A DNA stretch of 64,000 bases from Diaporthe sp. PMI_573 (Eukaryota; Ascomycota; Sordariomycetes; Diaporthales; Diaporthaceae), in assembly GCA_021399435.1 (NCBI GenBank), contig JAJTUP010000133.1, forward strand, positions 55,395 to 119,394, read 5' to 3'. This document shows, one piece after another, positions 23,005 through 33,551 of this stretch; the stretch's first letter is position 1, and the number at the start of each line of letters is the position of its first letter. The translations under genes and the position numbers were made by a program. The notes under the pieces are model-generated. The model had not been told where the DNA came from. It saw only the letters and a list, made by a program, of their open reading frames with translations, and ran no database searches.

Positions 23005-26000
23005 TCAGAAGGACTCGCTCTTGCCCGCCACCAGCGACGCAAACTCGTTGAGGGACGCCGACTGGAGGATCTCAAAGACGGACACCTTGGCCTTGACGGT
23101 GCTGCTGATCCAGTTGCGCAGCTCCACGCCGACGAGGGAGTCGACGCCGTACCGCGAGAAGGGCAGCTCGGGGTCGATGTCGGAGAGGGGGATGTTGAAG
23201 ATATCGGACAGCTTCGCGCTGAGGGCGGTGACGAGCAGGCCCGAGGCGGCCTCGGCGTCGGGCGCGGCGGCAAAGGCCTTGACGAAGGCGGCTGTGGCGG
23301 ACTTTGCGTCGGACCCGCCGCCAGCGGACGCCCCGAGGCCGAGCTGGCTGGCAATCCTCAGCGTGCCGAAGCGGCGGTCGTTGCGCATGGCCGACTCGGT
23401 AGCGAAGGCGTGGAAGTTGGGCCCGACGATTACCTGGCTGTCGGCGGGGGAGGCCCTCATCGGGTCGCGGACTCCGGCCTCGATGATGCCCAGCACGGCC
23501 TCGATGTCGACGGAGCCGAAGCCGACGTTCTCTACGCGGGCGCGGAGCCGCTCGTCGCCGCCGGCCTCCCTCTCGGCCACGTAGCCGACGGACCTCACGG
23601 CGCCCAGGTCGATGGTCACGGCGGGCTGGCCGTTGGCGGTGCGGTGGCGGGCGAGGGCGTCCTGGAAGGTGTTGCCGGCGGCGTAGTTGGCCTGCGACAT
23701 GTGGCCCGCCACGCCGGCGACCGACGACAGCATGACGAAGAAGGACAGGTCCGGGAGATGTTTATGCAGGTTCCTGCTGCCGTCGATCTTGGGCCGCACC
23801 CCGTTGGACCACTGCCGGAACGTCATGCGCTCCATGACGGTGTCGTCCAGCACCATGGCCCCCGTGATGGCGCCCGTGATCCGGGGCAGCCCGGCCTCGG
23901 CGACCTGGTCCAGCAGCCGCAGGAGGCTGCCCTCGTCCGAGACGTCGCAGTCGCGGATCAGGAGCCGGCAGCCGGCGGCCCTTGCCTCCTCGATGAGCTT
24001 GCCCGCCTCCGGGTGGGAGCTGGCGTTCCGGGAGACGAGCACGACGTTCCTGGCGCCTTTGCGGACGATCCAGTCGGCCACCGCCCGGCCTATGCCGCCC
24101 AGACCGCCCGAGATCAGGTACGTGGCGTCGTCCCTGTCTAGAGAAACAGGTGGTGGGCGTGTGATGACCTGTGAGGAATCGGTTAGAATGGGGACTACGA
24201 CACGCTGTAACCTCCTGGGCAAGACGGGGGACACTTACATTCACCTTGTCGCCGGGGTTGGGCACCAACACCAGCTTTCCCGTGTGTGCTCCTCCCTGCA
24301 TCTGGCGCATGGCCGTGGCCATGTCGGTGATGGAGAAGGGGGTGATGGGGTGGATGGGAGGGACGGCGCGCTCCCGGATGATGCGGATGCTCTCGACCAG
24401 CGCCTCCCGCGTGAGGCTGCCGCGGTACTCTGTGAGCTGCAGCAGGTCGAAGCTGGTGTAGGTGGCGCAGCGGCCAAAGGGCGCCGTGTCCAGGCCGCGG
24501 TTCGCCTCCATGTCGATCTTGGTGATGTCGACGAGGCGGCCGAAGCGGGCCATGCAGTCCCAGGTGGCCTTGAGCAGCGGCCCGGACAGGGAGTTGAGCA
24601 CCACGTCGACGCCCTTGCCACCGGTCGCCTCCATGATGGCCGGGGCGAAGCTGGCGTCCCTGCTGGAGAAGATGTGGTCCGGGTCGAGGCCGAAGTTCTG
24701 CACCAGGAGATCCCGCTTGGCCCTGGTGCTGCAGGTCGCGTAGACCTCGGCGCCAAAGTACTGGGCCAGGTTGACAGCCGCCTGGCCGGTCCCCCCCGAC
24801 GCGGCGTGGACCAGGACGCTCTCGCCCCTCTTGAGGTTGGCGAGCTGCACCAGGCTGCCGTAGGCCGTCACGTACGCCGCGGGGAAGGCGGCGGCGTGCT
24901 CCCACGCGATGGGCATGTCGTCGGGCAGCTTCGCCACAGAGGTCCACCACGTGCGGCCCCTGCTCGCCAGGCGGCCCCGGACCAGCGAGCAGACGCGGTC
25001 GCCGACCTTGAGCCCGCTTTCTTCGGTTCCCGGGCCCAGGGCGGTGATGACCCCGGCGGACTCGTGCCCCTTGAGGGGCTCGTCGAGCTCCCCCAGCGCG
25101 ACCATGACCTCGCGGAAGTTGAGGCCGAACGCCTTGGCCTCGACCTCTACCATGCCCCTGGGGACGTCGGTCGTGCTGAGCTCCACGTTGTCGACGAAGT
25201 AGGGGTTGACTGTGATAAGTGTCAGCTTGAGAATTCACGACCCTACAACAGGCTGGAGCAGTATGTGTCCTTGACCACTGCATGTAGGATTGGGAAAACG
25301 AAAGGGGTGAAATTTGGACACTTACTCCCTGTGGCACCAGACTTTGGAGTCTCCCAGATCAGGGGCCGTCCCGGCTGATGGAATGGCTGGGCCTCCGGAG
25401 GCAAATCAGCAGTAAGGTCCTTGGAGAGTGCGTCCTGTACCTTGTCCGGATATGTCCTAGGCACGTGAAGCAGCGAGTCCTTGACAGCATATTCCCACTC
25501 CACGTCGGAAGGGTCAAGGCTGGCGTCGAAGCTCTGCTGCAACACATAAACAAGGTGGTGGATGTTGTCGCTAGACCACGGGTTCCCCTTCTTCTCGAAG
25601 TCCAGCCGGATCTACCGCTTGCCTGCGTCTTCCTGTCTCATGGTCCGCATCAGACCATCGGTCGCGCCGTAGGCCGGGTCCTCTGCGGTGACGAGGCCGC
25701 CGCAGCTGAGCCAGACGAGTCCGGCGCTCTGGTTTAGCATCTTGCCGAGCTGGTTGAATGTGGTCTCGTCCATGCCATCCACAAAGGGTGCTTCCATCTC
25801 AGCCGTGAAGATGCAGACCGTGTCCTGCCAGGCCTCCACGTCCCCCAGCGACACGACCGGCGGAGCTGTGCCGGTCAACGATGCGATGGCGCTCGCCACC
25901 TCGGATAGCCATTGTTTCTGTTCTGCGGACGGCTGTTGGCTAGACGGCACCACGATCGAGAAGGGGCAAGACACGGTCGTCTTCGCCCTGGAAACCATGA

Positions 26001-29000
26001 CGCGTGCAGACTGGAAATCCGGCTCTTCGTAGTCAGGCACGTCAAAGTCCACGCCGGTGAAGCCCACCTCGGACAAGACCCTCTTCCACATGCCGAGGGG
26101 CGCGTTGGGGCTCATCTGCCGCTCAGGCTCCTCCCCCAGCCACCACCCGGGCAGCGTGCCGAAGATCAGCTGGCCCTCGAGGCGGTCTGCCGTGGCCTCG
26201 ATGAGCAGCAGCGTCCCGCCCGGCTTGAGCAGCTGCCTGACGTGCGACATGGTCGTGTTGAGGTTCTTGGTTGCGTGGAGGCACGACGCGGCCACGATCA
26301 GGTCGTAGGTGGCGTTGGTGAAGCCCTGCTCCGACGGGGCGGTCTCTATGTCCAGCTTCTTGAAGTCCATCAGAGACGCCCACGGCGCGAACTTAGACTT
26401 GGCCGCCTCGAAGAAGCCTGGGGAAATGTCCGTGAAGGTGTAATGCCCAAGCGTGGACCCCGTACCGTCGCCCCTGGTGCCGAAACCCTCCAGCACCGTG
26501 GTGGTCGCACCGCCGGTGCCGGCGCCTATCTCGAGAACTTTGGCGCCGGGGTTCTTGACGGCATAGAGCTCTGCGATGGTGGACAGGTGCTTGTAGGACC
26601 GGGTCTTGAGGGCCTCGTGGTCCATGTAGAACTGGTTGAGCAGGTTCCCCTCCATCATGAGCTCAAGAGGCGTGATCTCGCCGCGGATGATGGCCGCGAG
26701 GCTGCGCCCCACGCGGACGGTGAGCTTGCCAGCGGCGTTCTGGGCGTTGAGCTCGTCCGCCAGCATGTTCTTCATGCCCTCGCTGGCCTTGGACCACGAC
26801 GCGCTCCCGGCCCCGAGCTTGCCGTCCCGGCCGTCCTGGACGACCGTCTTCATCCAGTCGTACATGCGCCTGTGGTGCCACTCGAAGCCGTTGGCGTCCT
26901 GCCCCTCGAGCTCCGCCATGGCCTTGCAGATGAAGTTGTACGAGACCCGCACGAGCTTCCTCTCCGTCTCGACCTCGTGCTGCGCCAGGGGGATGGCCAG
27001 GGAGGCCCTTAGGTCCGCGGGGACGTCGTGGAGTATGTCGAGCTCCCAGATGCTCTTTGAGCAGATCCCGGCCTCCTGGGCCGAGTCGTCGCCGCGCCTG
27101 GGCACGGCCTGGCCGAAGAAGCCGCGCAGCTGCAGGAAATCCGGGAACTTGGAGCTGGTGTCCTCGGGCTCTGGGACCGCTGCCGCGATGGCGATGTCGG
27201 ATGTGTACCCGCGCTTGTCTGCCTTGACCAGCTCGGAGAAAGCCTGGAGCTTGTCTCCCCCCTGCCTCTTCAATGCCCTCGGCACGCTCAGGCTCTGGAT
27301 AAATCTCGGCAGGACCATGACGTCCTTGTCCATCTCCTTGGGCAGACTGCTGAAGGACGCCTGCAACACAGAGTCCAGCGTGGTTGGGTGCAGCACGTAG
27401 TCATGTGCCAGGCACGCATTGTCTGACACGGCAAAGTTGGTGATGGCCCTCTGGCCAGCCGTGCGGCTGTCGATCAGATTCTGGAACTCGGGCCCGTGGT
27501 AGATGCCCCGGTCCCGCAGCCCCGAAAACAGAGCTTCGATGTCAACCTTGGTTGCAGGGGCGTCTCCCGCGCTCCCACGGAGGTAAGTGGCCTCCCGAGG
27601 CGACTCCGCCTTGCGAGTCAATTCAGCAGACCTGGCGTTCAGGCTGTCGTCCGTGTCGGCGGTGACAAATCCCTTGCAGTGCTCTATCCAAGAGCCACCA
27701 GACGTCAAGGAGCAGAGCTTGAACTCGTACCAGCCGTCGTGGTCCAGGTTCTTTTGGCTGCAGCTCTGGAGACTGAGCTGAATCTCCAGGCCCGAACTGG
27801 AGTCCGGAATGACCATGGCGGTCATGATGTCGATGTCCCGCAGCCTGTAACCTTGAATAGTTGCTTCTGAGGGATCCGTGAGAAGGCGTACAGCCTCGAG
27901 TGCCAGAGCAATGTAACCAGCGCCAGGGAACACCACCGAGCCATCGATCTGGTGATCTTTCAACCACTCGATCTCGGACAAGCGGATGAAGTTCCGCCAG
28001 GTTGGCATGAGAGCGTTGCCCCCATTTACCGGCGACCCAAGCAGTTCGTGAGGTGGGAACTTCTTGTATCTCTGTTCTCTGCTAATCCGAGGTTCGACCC
28101 AGAAACGCTTTGTATGACTCCAGGGGTATGACGGAAGGTCCGTAACGAGCCGGCCTTCTTCCCCACGAGGTGAATTCACAGCCTTGATGTTGACCGGGTA
28201 GCCCCGGGCGATCAGGGCACAGGCAACCTGCTGCATCGTATCAACAGCGTCCTCGGGTCGCTTGAGACATGAAACGTAGGGCAGCTCGGTGTCCCGTGCC
28301 TTGAGGATTTGTCGCATCGGGCCTGCCAGAGTGCTATGTGCGCCGACTTCGACGATCATGTCGACGTTGGAGGTTCCTGTTTCTGAAAAGCACATCCTTT
28401 CAAACGCCTGGCTGAACAGAACAGGGTGCGTCATGTTTCGGGCCCAATGCTCCGGGGCCAAAGTACTCGGCGAGGTGATCTTGTCTCCCGTCACAGGCGA
28501 CACAAATGTCGCGGCTTCACCCCAAGTCTTTTTGGGCTGAGGAAGAATGGATTGGAGTTGGTCGATGTACTCCTTGGCGATCTCCGACATGTGATGAGAG
28601 TGGTATGCCATGGGGACCTTGAGCTTCCTGGCAAATATGTCATCGTTCTGCAGGCGGGTGGCCACCTCATCGAGGGCAGCCAAGTCTCCTGAGAGCGTGA
28701 TGCTGGAAGGGCTGTTGACACATGCCACGACGACAGTTCCACCAGGAGTGTCGGCAATGTACTTCTCGACCTCTTCGGCCCCGATGGCAGTAACCAGCAT
28801 GCCTCCTGCCAGGGAATGCAGCTTGTGGTGCTTCAGGGAGATCTCCCCTCGGAAATACGCAACCCCGAGTGCTTCCTTGAACGACAGCACGTCCGTGGCA
28901 TACGCAGCTGCGATCTCACCGCTGGAGTGGCTTGTCACCGCTGTCGGGAAGATACCCCATGATCTTAACAGGTTGACGAGACAAAGCTGGACGGCGACGC

Positions 29001-31304
29001 TGATCGGCTGGCTCAGATTGATGTCGGCCACCCGAGTTGTGGATTCATCGCGCAGGAGTTCGTCTGGAATGCGCCGTTAGTCTCTCCATTCAAATTCAAA
29101 TGTAGCTGCAGGATGAAGTCCACACATACCTTTCAGCGACCACGAGGCACCATACTCTTTGAGCACATCATCGGCTTCCTGAACGCTGGCACCAAAGACC
29201 GGGTAGGCATCGATGAGCTCCCGCCCCATGGCATGCCATTGCGCGCCCTGCCCGTTGAAGACGAAGGCGACGCGGGGACGTTTGCTTGCGCTCGAGGGCT
29301 TCAGGAGAGGATCCCGTAGACGCTCGGCGACCTCATCGATGGTTCGGGCGCGGACAGCTGCAACCCAAGGATGCATTGATCGTCGGTGTGCCAGGGTGTA
29401 GGCGAGATCAGCGGCGGATGGCTTCGTAGTTTCCACGTGGGTGGCGAACCTCTCCGTCATGGTTGCGCAGGCGACGGAGTCTTTGGCACTCAGCACAAAG
29501 ATGTGGGACCGGTCAGCATCAACGTGTCCGTTGCCATTATGCACTCCATTGCTCGATCCATTGAGGTGTCCATTGCCGTTGGTCACTCCGTTGCCGTTGG
29601 TCACTCCGTTGCGATCTCCAGTATGACCATTTTTCATGGCAGACGGCTCCATACCCGGCTCAAGGATCAAATGGGCGTTGGTGCCGCCATACCCAAAGTT
29701 GTTGATCGAGGCTCGCAGCAACTTGTCCTTGGGCCATGGGGTTGGGGCCGTCGGCACCTTCAGGTGCCACCCTTGCAGATCAATCTCCGGATTGGGTGTC
29801 TCGAAGTTCAGGTTCGGCGGGATCATGCGGTTCTTCAGGGCAAACGTCGTCTTGATGATAGCCGCAATACCGCTCACCGGCCCGGTGTGGCCAACGTTTG
29901 TCTTTACGGACCCGACAATGACGGGGTCGTGCTCCTCCCGGGACTTGCCGAACGTCCTGGCGATAGCCTCGGCCTCTATCGGGTCTCCGGCTGCCGTCCC
30001 CGTCATGTGAGCCTCTACGTAGCCGGTGTCTTTGATGTCGTAGCCTGCGCGGGCGTAGCACTCCTGGATAAGCTTGGCCTGGGCATCTGCAGACGGGGAG
30101 GTGATTGTTGTTGTCTTGCCGTCTTGGTTCAGCCCAGTCTCCCTGATGATCGCGTGGACTCTGTTACCGGCCTTTAGTGCAGAGTCGAGGGGCTGCAGGA
30201 CGAGCACTGCGACACCCTCGCCACGGCCGTAACCGTGAGCACGCTGATCCCAAGCAAAACATTTTCCTTCCGCACCGATAGCACTGGGATTGTCATGGTT
30301 AGTTCCAATGGCGTCACTTTCCACATTCAGGACTGGGCAACATAAAGTGATACTCACCCGATGGTTGAAGCTGAGATGAAGGCATCCTGTGTCAGAAGGG
30401 TGCTAGATGCTCCGACAATCGAGATGTCGCTTTCTCCAGTGCGGATGCTCTGACAGCCTTGATGAACGACCACCATGCCCGCGCTGCATCCAGTGTCTAT
30501 GGACATACTCGGACCTTGCAGGTCAAAAGCATGAGAAACACGGTTAGAAATCATGGCAGTGCCAGACCCTGCAAGTACCGCATTGGGGAGGATCTCTGAA
30601 TCTTTGATTTGGATCTCATGGTAGTCTTTGTTGAAGGTACCGGCATACACGGAGGTATTGGTGCCAGCAAGCGTTTCAACGGGGATGCCGGCTGTATTTT
30701 TCAGATTAGTTGGTATCCTATGGGAAGGCAATGGAAAGCAATAGGGCATCACTGAGCATTAGAATTTGGTGAACTTGCCATCTTCGGTAGCTTCATAGAC
30801 AGTCTCAAGCAGAAGTCTGGCCTGAGGATCCAGTGCCTGATGAGAGCAGGTCAGCCAACAGAATGCAAAGGCTTTGGGTGGGTCCTTTAGAGGCGAGGGC
30901 ACTCACGCTGGCAACGTCGGCAGCAAGATTGAAGAAAGGGGCATCGAACAAGGCGACATCTTCGTCCATGAAGTAAGCACCTTCAACGTGGCTCTGTATC
31001 ACACATCGTCAGTCAACTCGGAACATCCAGTCGCAATGTGCTGTCAACTAACCCTTCCAACCCTGGTGTAGTCTTTGTGATACAATGAGTTCTTGTCGAA
31101 ACGTGACTCGGGAATAGGCTTCCACCCGTCTTTGCCGGAAGCGCACAAGTCCCATAGTTGAGATGGGGAGCTGACGTTGCCAGGGAATCGGCAGGCCATC
31201 CCAACAATGGCAATTGGTGCGCTAGATTTCCCAGCCGGGCTGCCAGCTTTGCTGGGCGTGCTAGCCCCATGCACGCCGTTGGTACCGTTGCCGAGGGTTG
31301 CCAT
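23005..31304 (-). pseudogene. Highly reducing type I polyketide synthase (KS-AT-DH-MT-ER-KR-ACP) with in-frame TAG
   Basis: Eight exons: 31304-31053, 30993-30907, 30836-30779, 30691-30358, 30283-29130, 29063-25326, 25209-24239 and 24168-23005, totalling 2586 codons. KS: IDTGCSAG (Cys about residue 201), EAHMTGTAAGDP, KTNVGHTGP. AT: SHSSGEIAAAYA, with Ser for the usual first Gly. DH: LKDHQIDGSVVFPGAGY and TTLDSVLQAS. C-methyltransferase: KVLEIGAGTGG. ER: HAASGGTGQAA. KR: ISGGLGGIGRAVADW and QANYAAGN. ACP: RYGVDSLVG. No thioesterase or reductase follows. TAG at 25612-25614 (codon 1779) lies between MT and ER in sequence conserved on both sides in one frame; read literally it leaves a KS-AT-DH-MT fragment. 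Intron 3 (30692-30778) is GC-AG. Probable core enzyme for a reduced, C-methylated chain. Confidence 0.88.
30692..30778 (-). other. GC-AG intron 3 of the PKS
   Basis: The conserved KS sequence requires E-D-A-G-I-P across this junction. The only phase-correct donor is GCAAGT; the acceptor is ACAG. A branch-like CTAAT lies upstream of the acceptor. The other introns of the gene use GT. Confidence 0.8.
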
Positions 31305-32183
31305 TGCTACCGGGATCGCTATCGAGGCGTTAAAAATAGTGACAAGATTTTCAAACTCGGTATCAGGTTGCCCTTCTGTTGTGTATAACGAACCCTTGTT
31401 GAATGAAGTTACATCAAACACTCAGTCGACATTGCACTCTGCTCTTCTCTTTGACTCGTATGATATAAGTCAAATGAAGCATACGATGCCTTTGGAATGT
31501 GCCTAAACTGGCTTAGTTCATTGCTTCCTTCCTTCAACGGATCCTCGCTTACTCGGATGTTTCCAGATGGGGCATTTCTGCAATTAGACATGCCAAGGCT
31601 GAGTACGAGGAACACCAAAATGGTATGAGCCGGAATAGTCAGCCTTGGTCGAATTCACAATGTCCCAACAGAGTTCGATGTCCGCCTCAAGTGCCTCTTA
31701 CGCGACATTCAGATACACTCATACGCACGGTGGGCTGGGGAGTGATCTTGCAGTGTACAACAGGCTGAAATGCCCCGAGCTTTTGGAGCTGCCTGTCATT
31801 AGTCGATATTACCATGTAGAATTACCAGGTTTGACTAAATTCAGAGGCTCACTCAAATCATAAAAAAAATACCAACTCCTTCATTCTGAAAAAAAGAAAA
31901 GTCGAAAGTAACCTCCAACAAAGGTTCTGTCGCTTTGATATTACCATCTCGTCCATAATTATCACAGTAATTTAACGTTTTGAATGTGAAAAATGTGGTT
32001 GATCCGGTGTGAGTGAAGAGAGAACCAGATTTGATTGCGATAATCATCAGCCGATTGCCAGTTTCCGCTACTCGTTTAAGTCATACACACCCGTACAGGA
32101 TGCTTGACTTGTCCATCTATCTAATCTAAGTATATGGCAACTACACCGCGTATATGAAGTATACGTCACTTCCATGTTGTTCC
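31305..32183. promoter_or_regulatory. PKS upstream region and 3' flank of the hydrolase gene
   Basis: 879 bases between the PKS start and the stop of the upstream hydrolase, both on the minus strand. The part next to the PKS start is expected to hold its promoter. Small open frames show no recognisable domain. Confidence 0.45.
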
Positions 32184-33125
32184 TTAAAAGTCATATAATG
32201 CCTGCAGTTGCCTCCCCTTTTCCGCCGCTTTCTTTACCATTGAGATTATGGTCATCACTTCTGACCGCTTGAACGGTATATTGTGGCCTCCATCATGCCG
32301 ATATAGCTGCGTTAACGAAGGGGCACATAAGCCTTGTGCAATTCGTGACAGTTCTGCCATACTTTGCGGATCATTCTCCCCCGAAACGTGAACAAGTGGA
32401 ATGCGGACACGCTCTTTAAATATTCGAGGATGCAGCAGGCGTGGAACGTCCCGCGCTTGTGCGTCATAGGACAGGACATCGAGGCGGGTATCCGGCAAAA
32501 CATCTCCGACGGTTGAGTTCATCGACAAGACGGTTTGCAGAGTCTTGGTGAAGACGATCTCGTCCTCTGATTCTAGCAGTGAGTCGAAATCGCCATCCGG
32601 AAAGACTGCGCGGAAGTCCGAGTGACCATCGTCGAGAATGCGGTCCACGAGGTCCTCATAGCAAGTCTCGTCAGGCGAGGCGACGAAAATGGGCGAAAAG
32701 CATAAGGCGAAGCTGAAAGGCGGTTTCGAATCTGGGTTCCTGCGTTGCTGGTCGAGTATGTAGCTAATGGCCATTGCAGACCCAAGACTGAACCCCAGCA
32801 CACCGTCGAAAGGACCGTGTAGCTTAATGAAGACGGCTATGCGGTGCAAAGCCTCCCGCATTTCGCGCGGGGTGAAGCCCGTGGCGTAAGAGTAAAAGGG
32901 CCCCGATTCCCAGGACGGCACCGCTGTGCAAAGGGGTCAGATTCGCAGATTGTTACAGATGTTTACGTATAGGCGCGAAGGCATACCAGGTCCCCTTCCA
33001 CAGGGTATGGCCCCGTCAAGGAATACAAATTGACAATCTGGGCCAAAGCCTCTGATCAATGGTGCCAATTGAGCCTTAAGCATGGCGCCGGACGCGCCCA
33101 ATCCGTGGAGAGCCAGAATCCTCAT
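32184..33125 (-). CDS. FSH1-family serine hydrolase, probable polyketide-releasing thiohydrolase
   Basis: Two exons (33125-32987, 32923-32184; 63-base intron, GTATGC donor) give 292 residues. The start is the ATG giving MRILALHGLG, the typical FSH1 N-terminus; the upstream TTG is not a start. Alpha/beta-hydrolase features: LHGLGASG oxyanion-side loop, nucleophile elbow GFSLGS, acidic residue in SGENDP, and catalytic His in GGHNIP. Members of this family (for example LovG and the brefeldin thiohydrolase) act in trans to free acyl chains from the ACP of highly reducing PKSs that lack a release domain. The adjacent PKS ends at its ACP, so the same role is inferred here. Intact. Divergent from P450-3. 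Confidence 0.86.
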
Positions 33126-33551
33126 TTTTGTCAATGCGCTAGATCATACGGGAACGATCCTGAAGAGCAAATATCCAAGAAAGCACGGATGAGTGTGAAG
33201 AAACGATAATCCTCGAGCGTCAGCGCCAGTTGCGAGAACTTCTACGTCTAATACAGAACTGAACGACGAGTTGCGCGATATCTTTTGGGCAAGTCTCCCA
33301 ACCTCAAGCTCGGAACTTTCCTATTCTGGTTGTGAGATAGATCCTTCGCGGCTGACGAACTGCATTTGATATTTGTACGCAGAAGTTATCAGCTCGCTTA
33401 CATGCCTCCTCTTACCCGCTGCGAATTCTGAGATCTCCTTATCAATCCCAATCACATCAGAGCGGTTTCTACCGCAAATGATTCTGGAACAGAAAAATTG
33501 CTTGATTCGAAGCGTTGAGACATACCCAGGCTCCCAAGATTGCAATGCACC
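33126..33551. promoter_or_regulatory. Head-to-head promoter region, hydrolase / P450-3
   Basis: 426 bases between divergent start codons. No coding signal and no specific motif claimed. Confidence 0.5.

Noticed and set aside
22966..25378. Long plus-strand open frames (up to 563 codons) opposite the PKS
   Set aside because: Antisense shadows of GC-rich PKS exons; compositionally biased (Gly/Ala/Arg/His-rich) and without domain motifs.
33126..33134. TTG start nine bases upstream of the hydrolase ATG
   Set aside because: The ATG at 33125 gives the canonical FSH1 N-terminus; the TTG is not a credible start.
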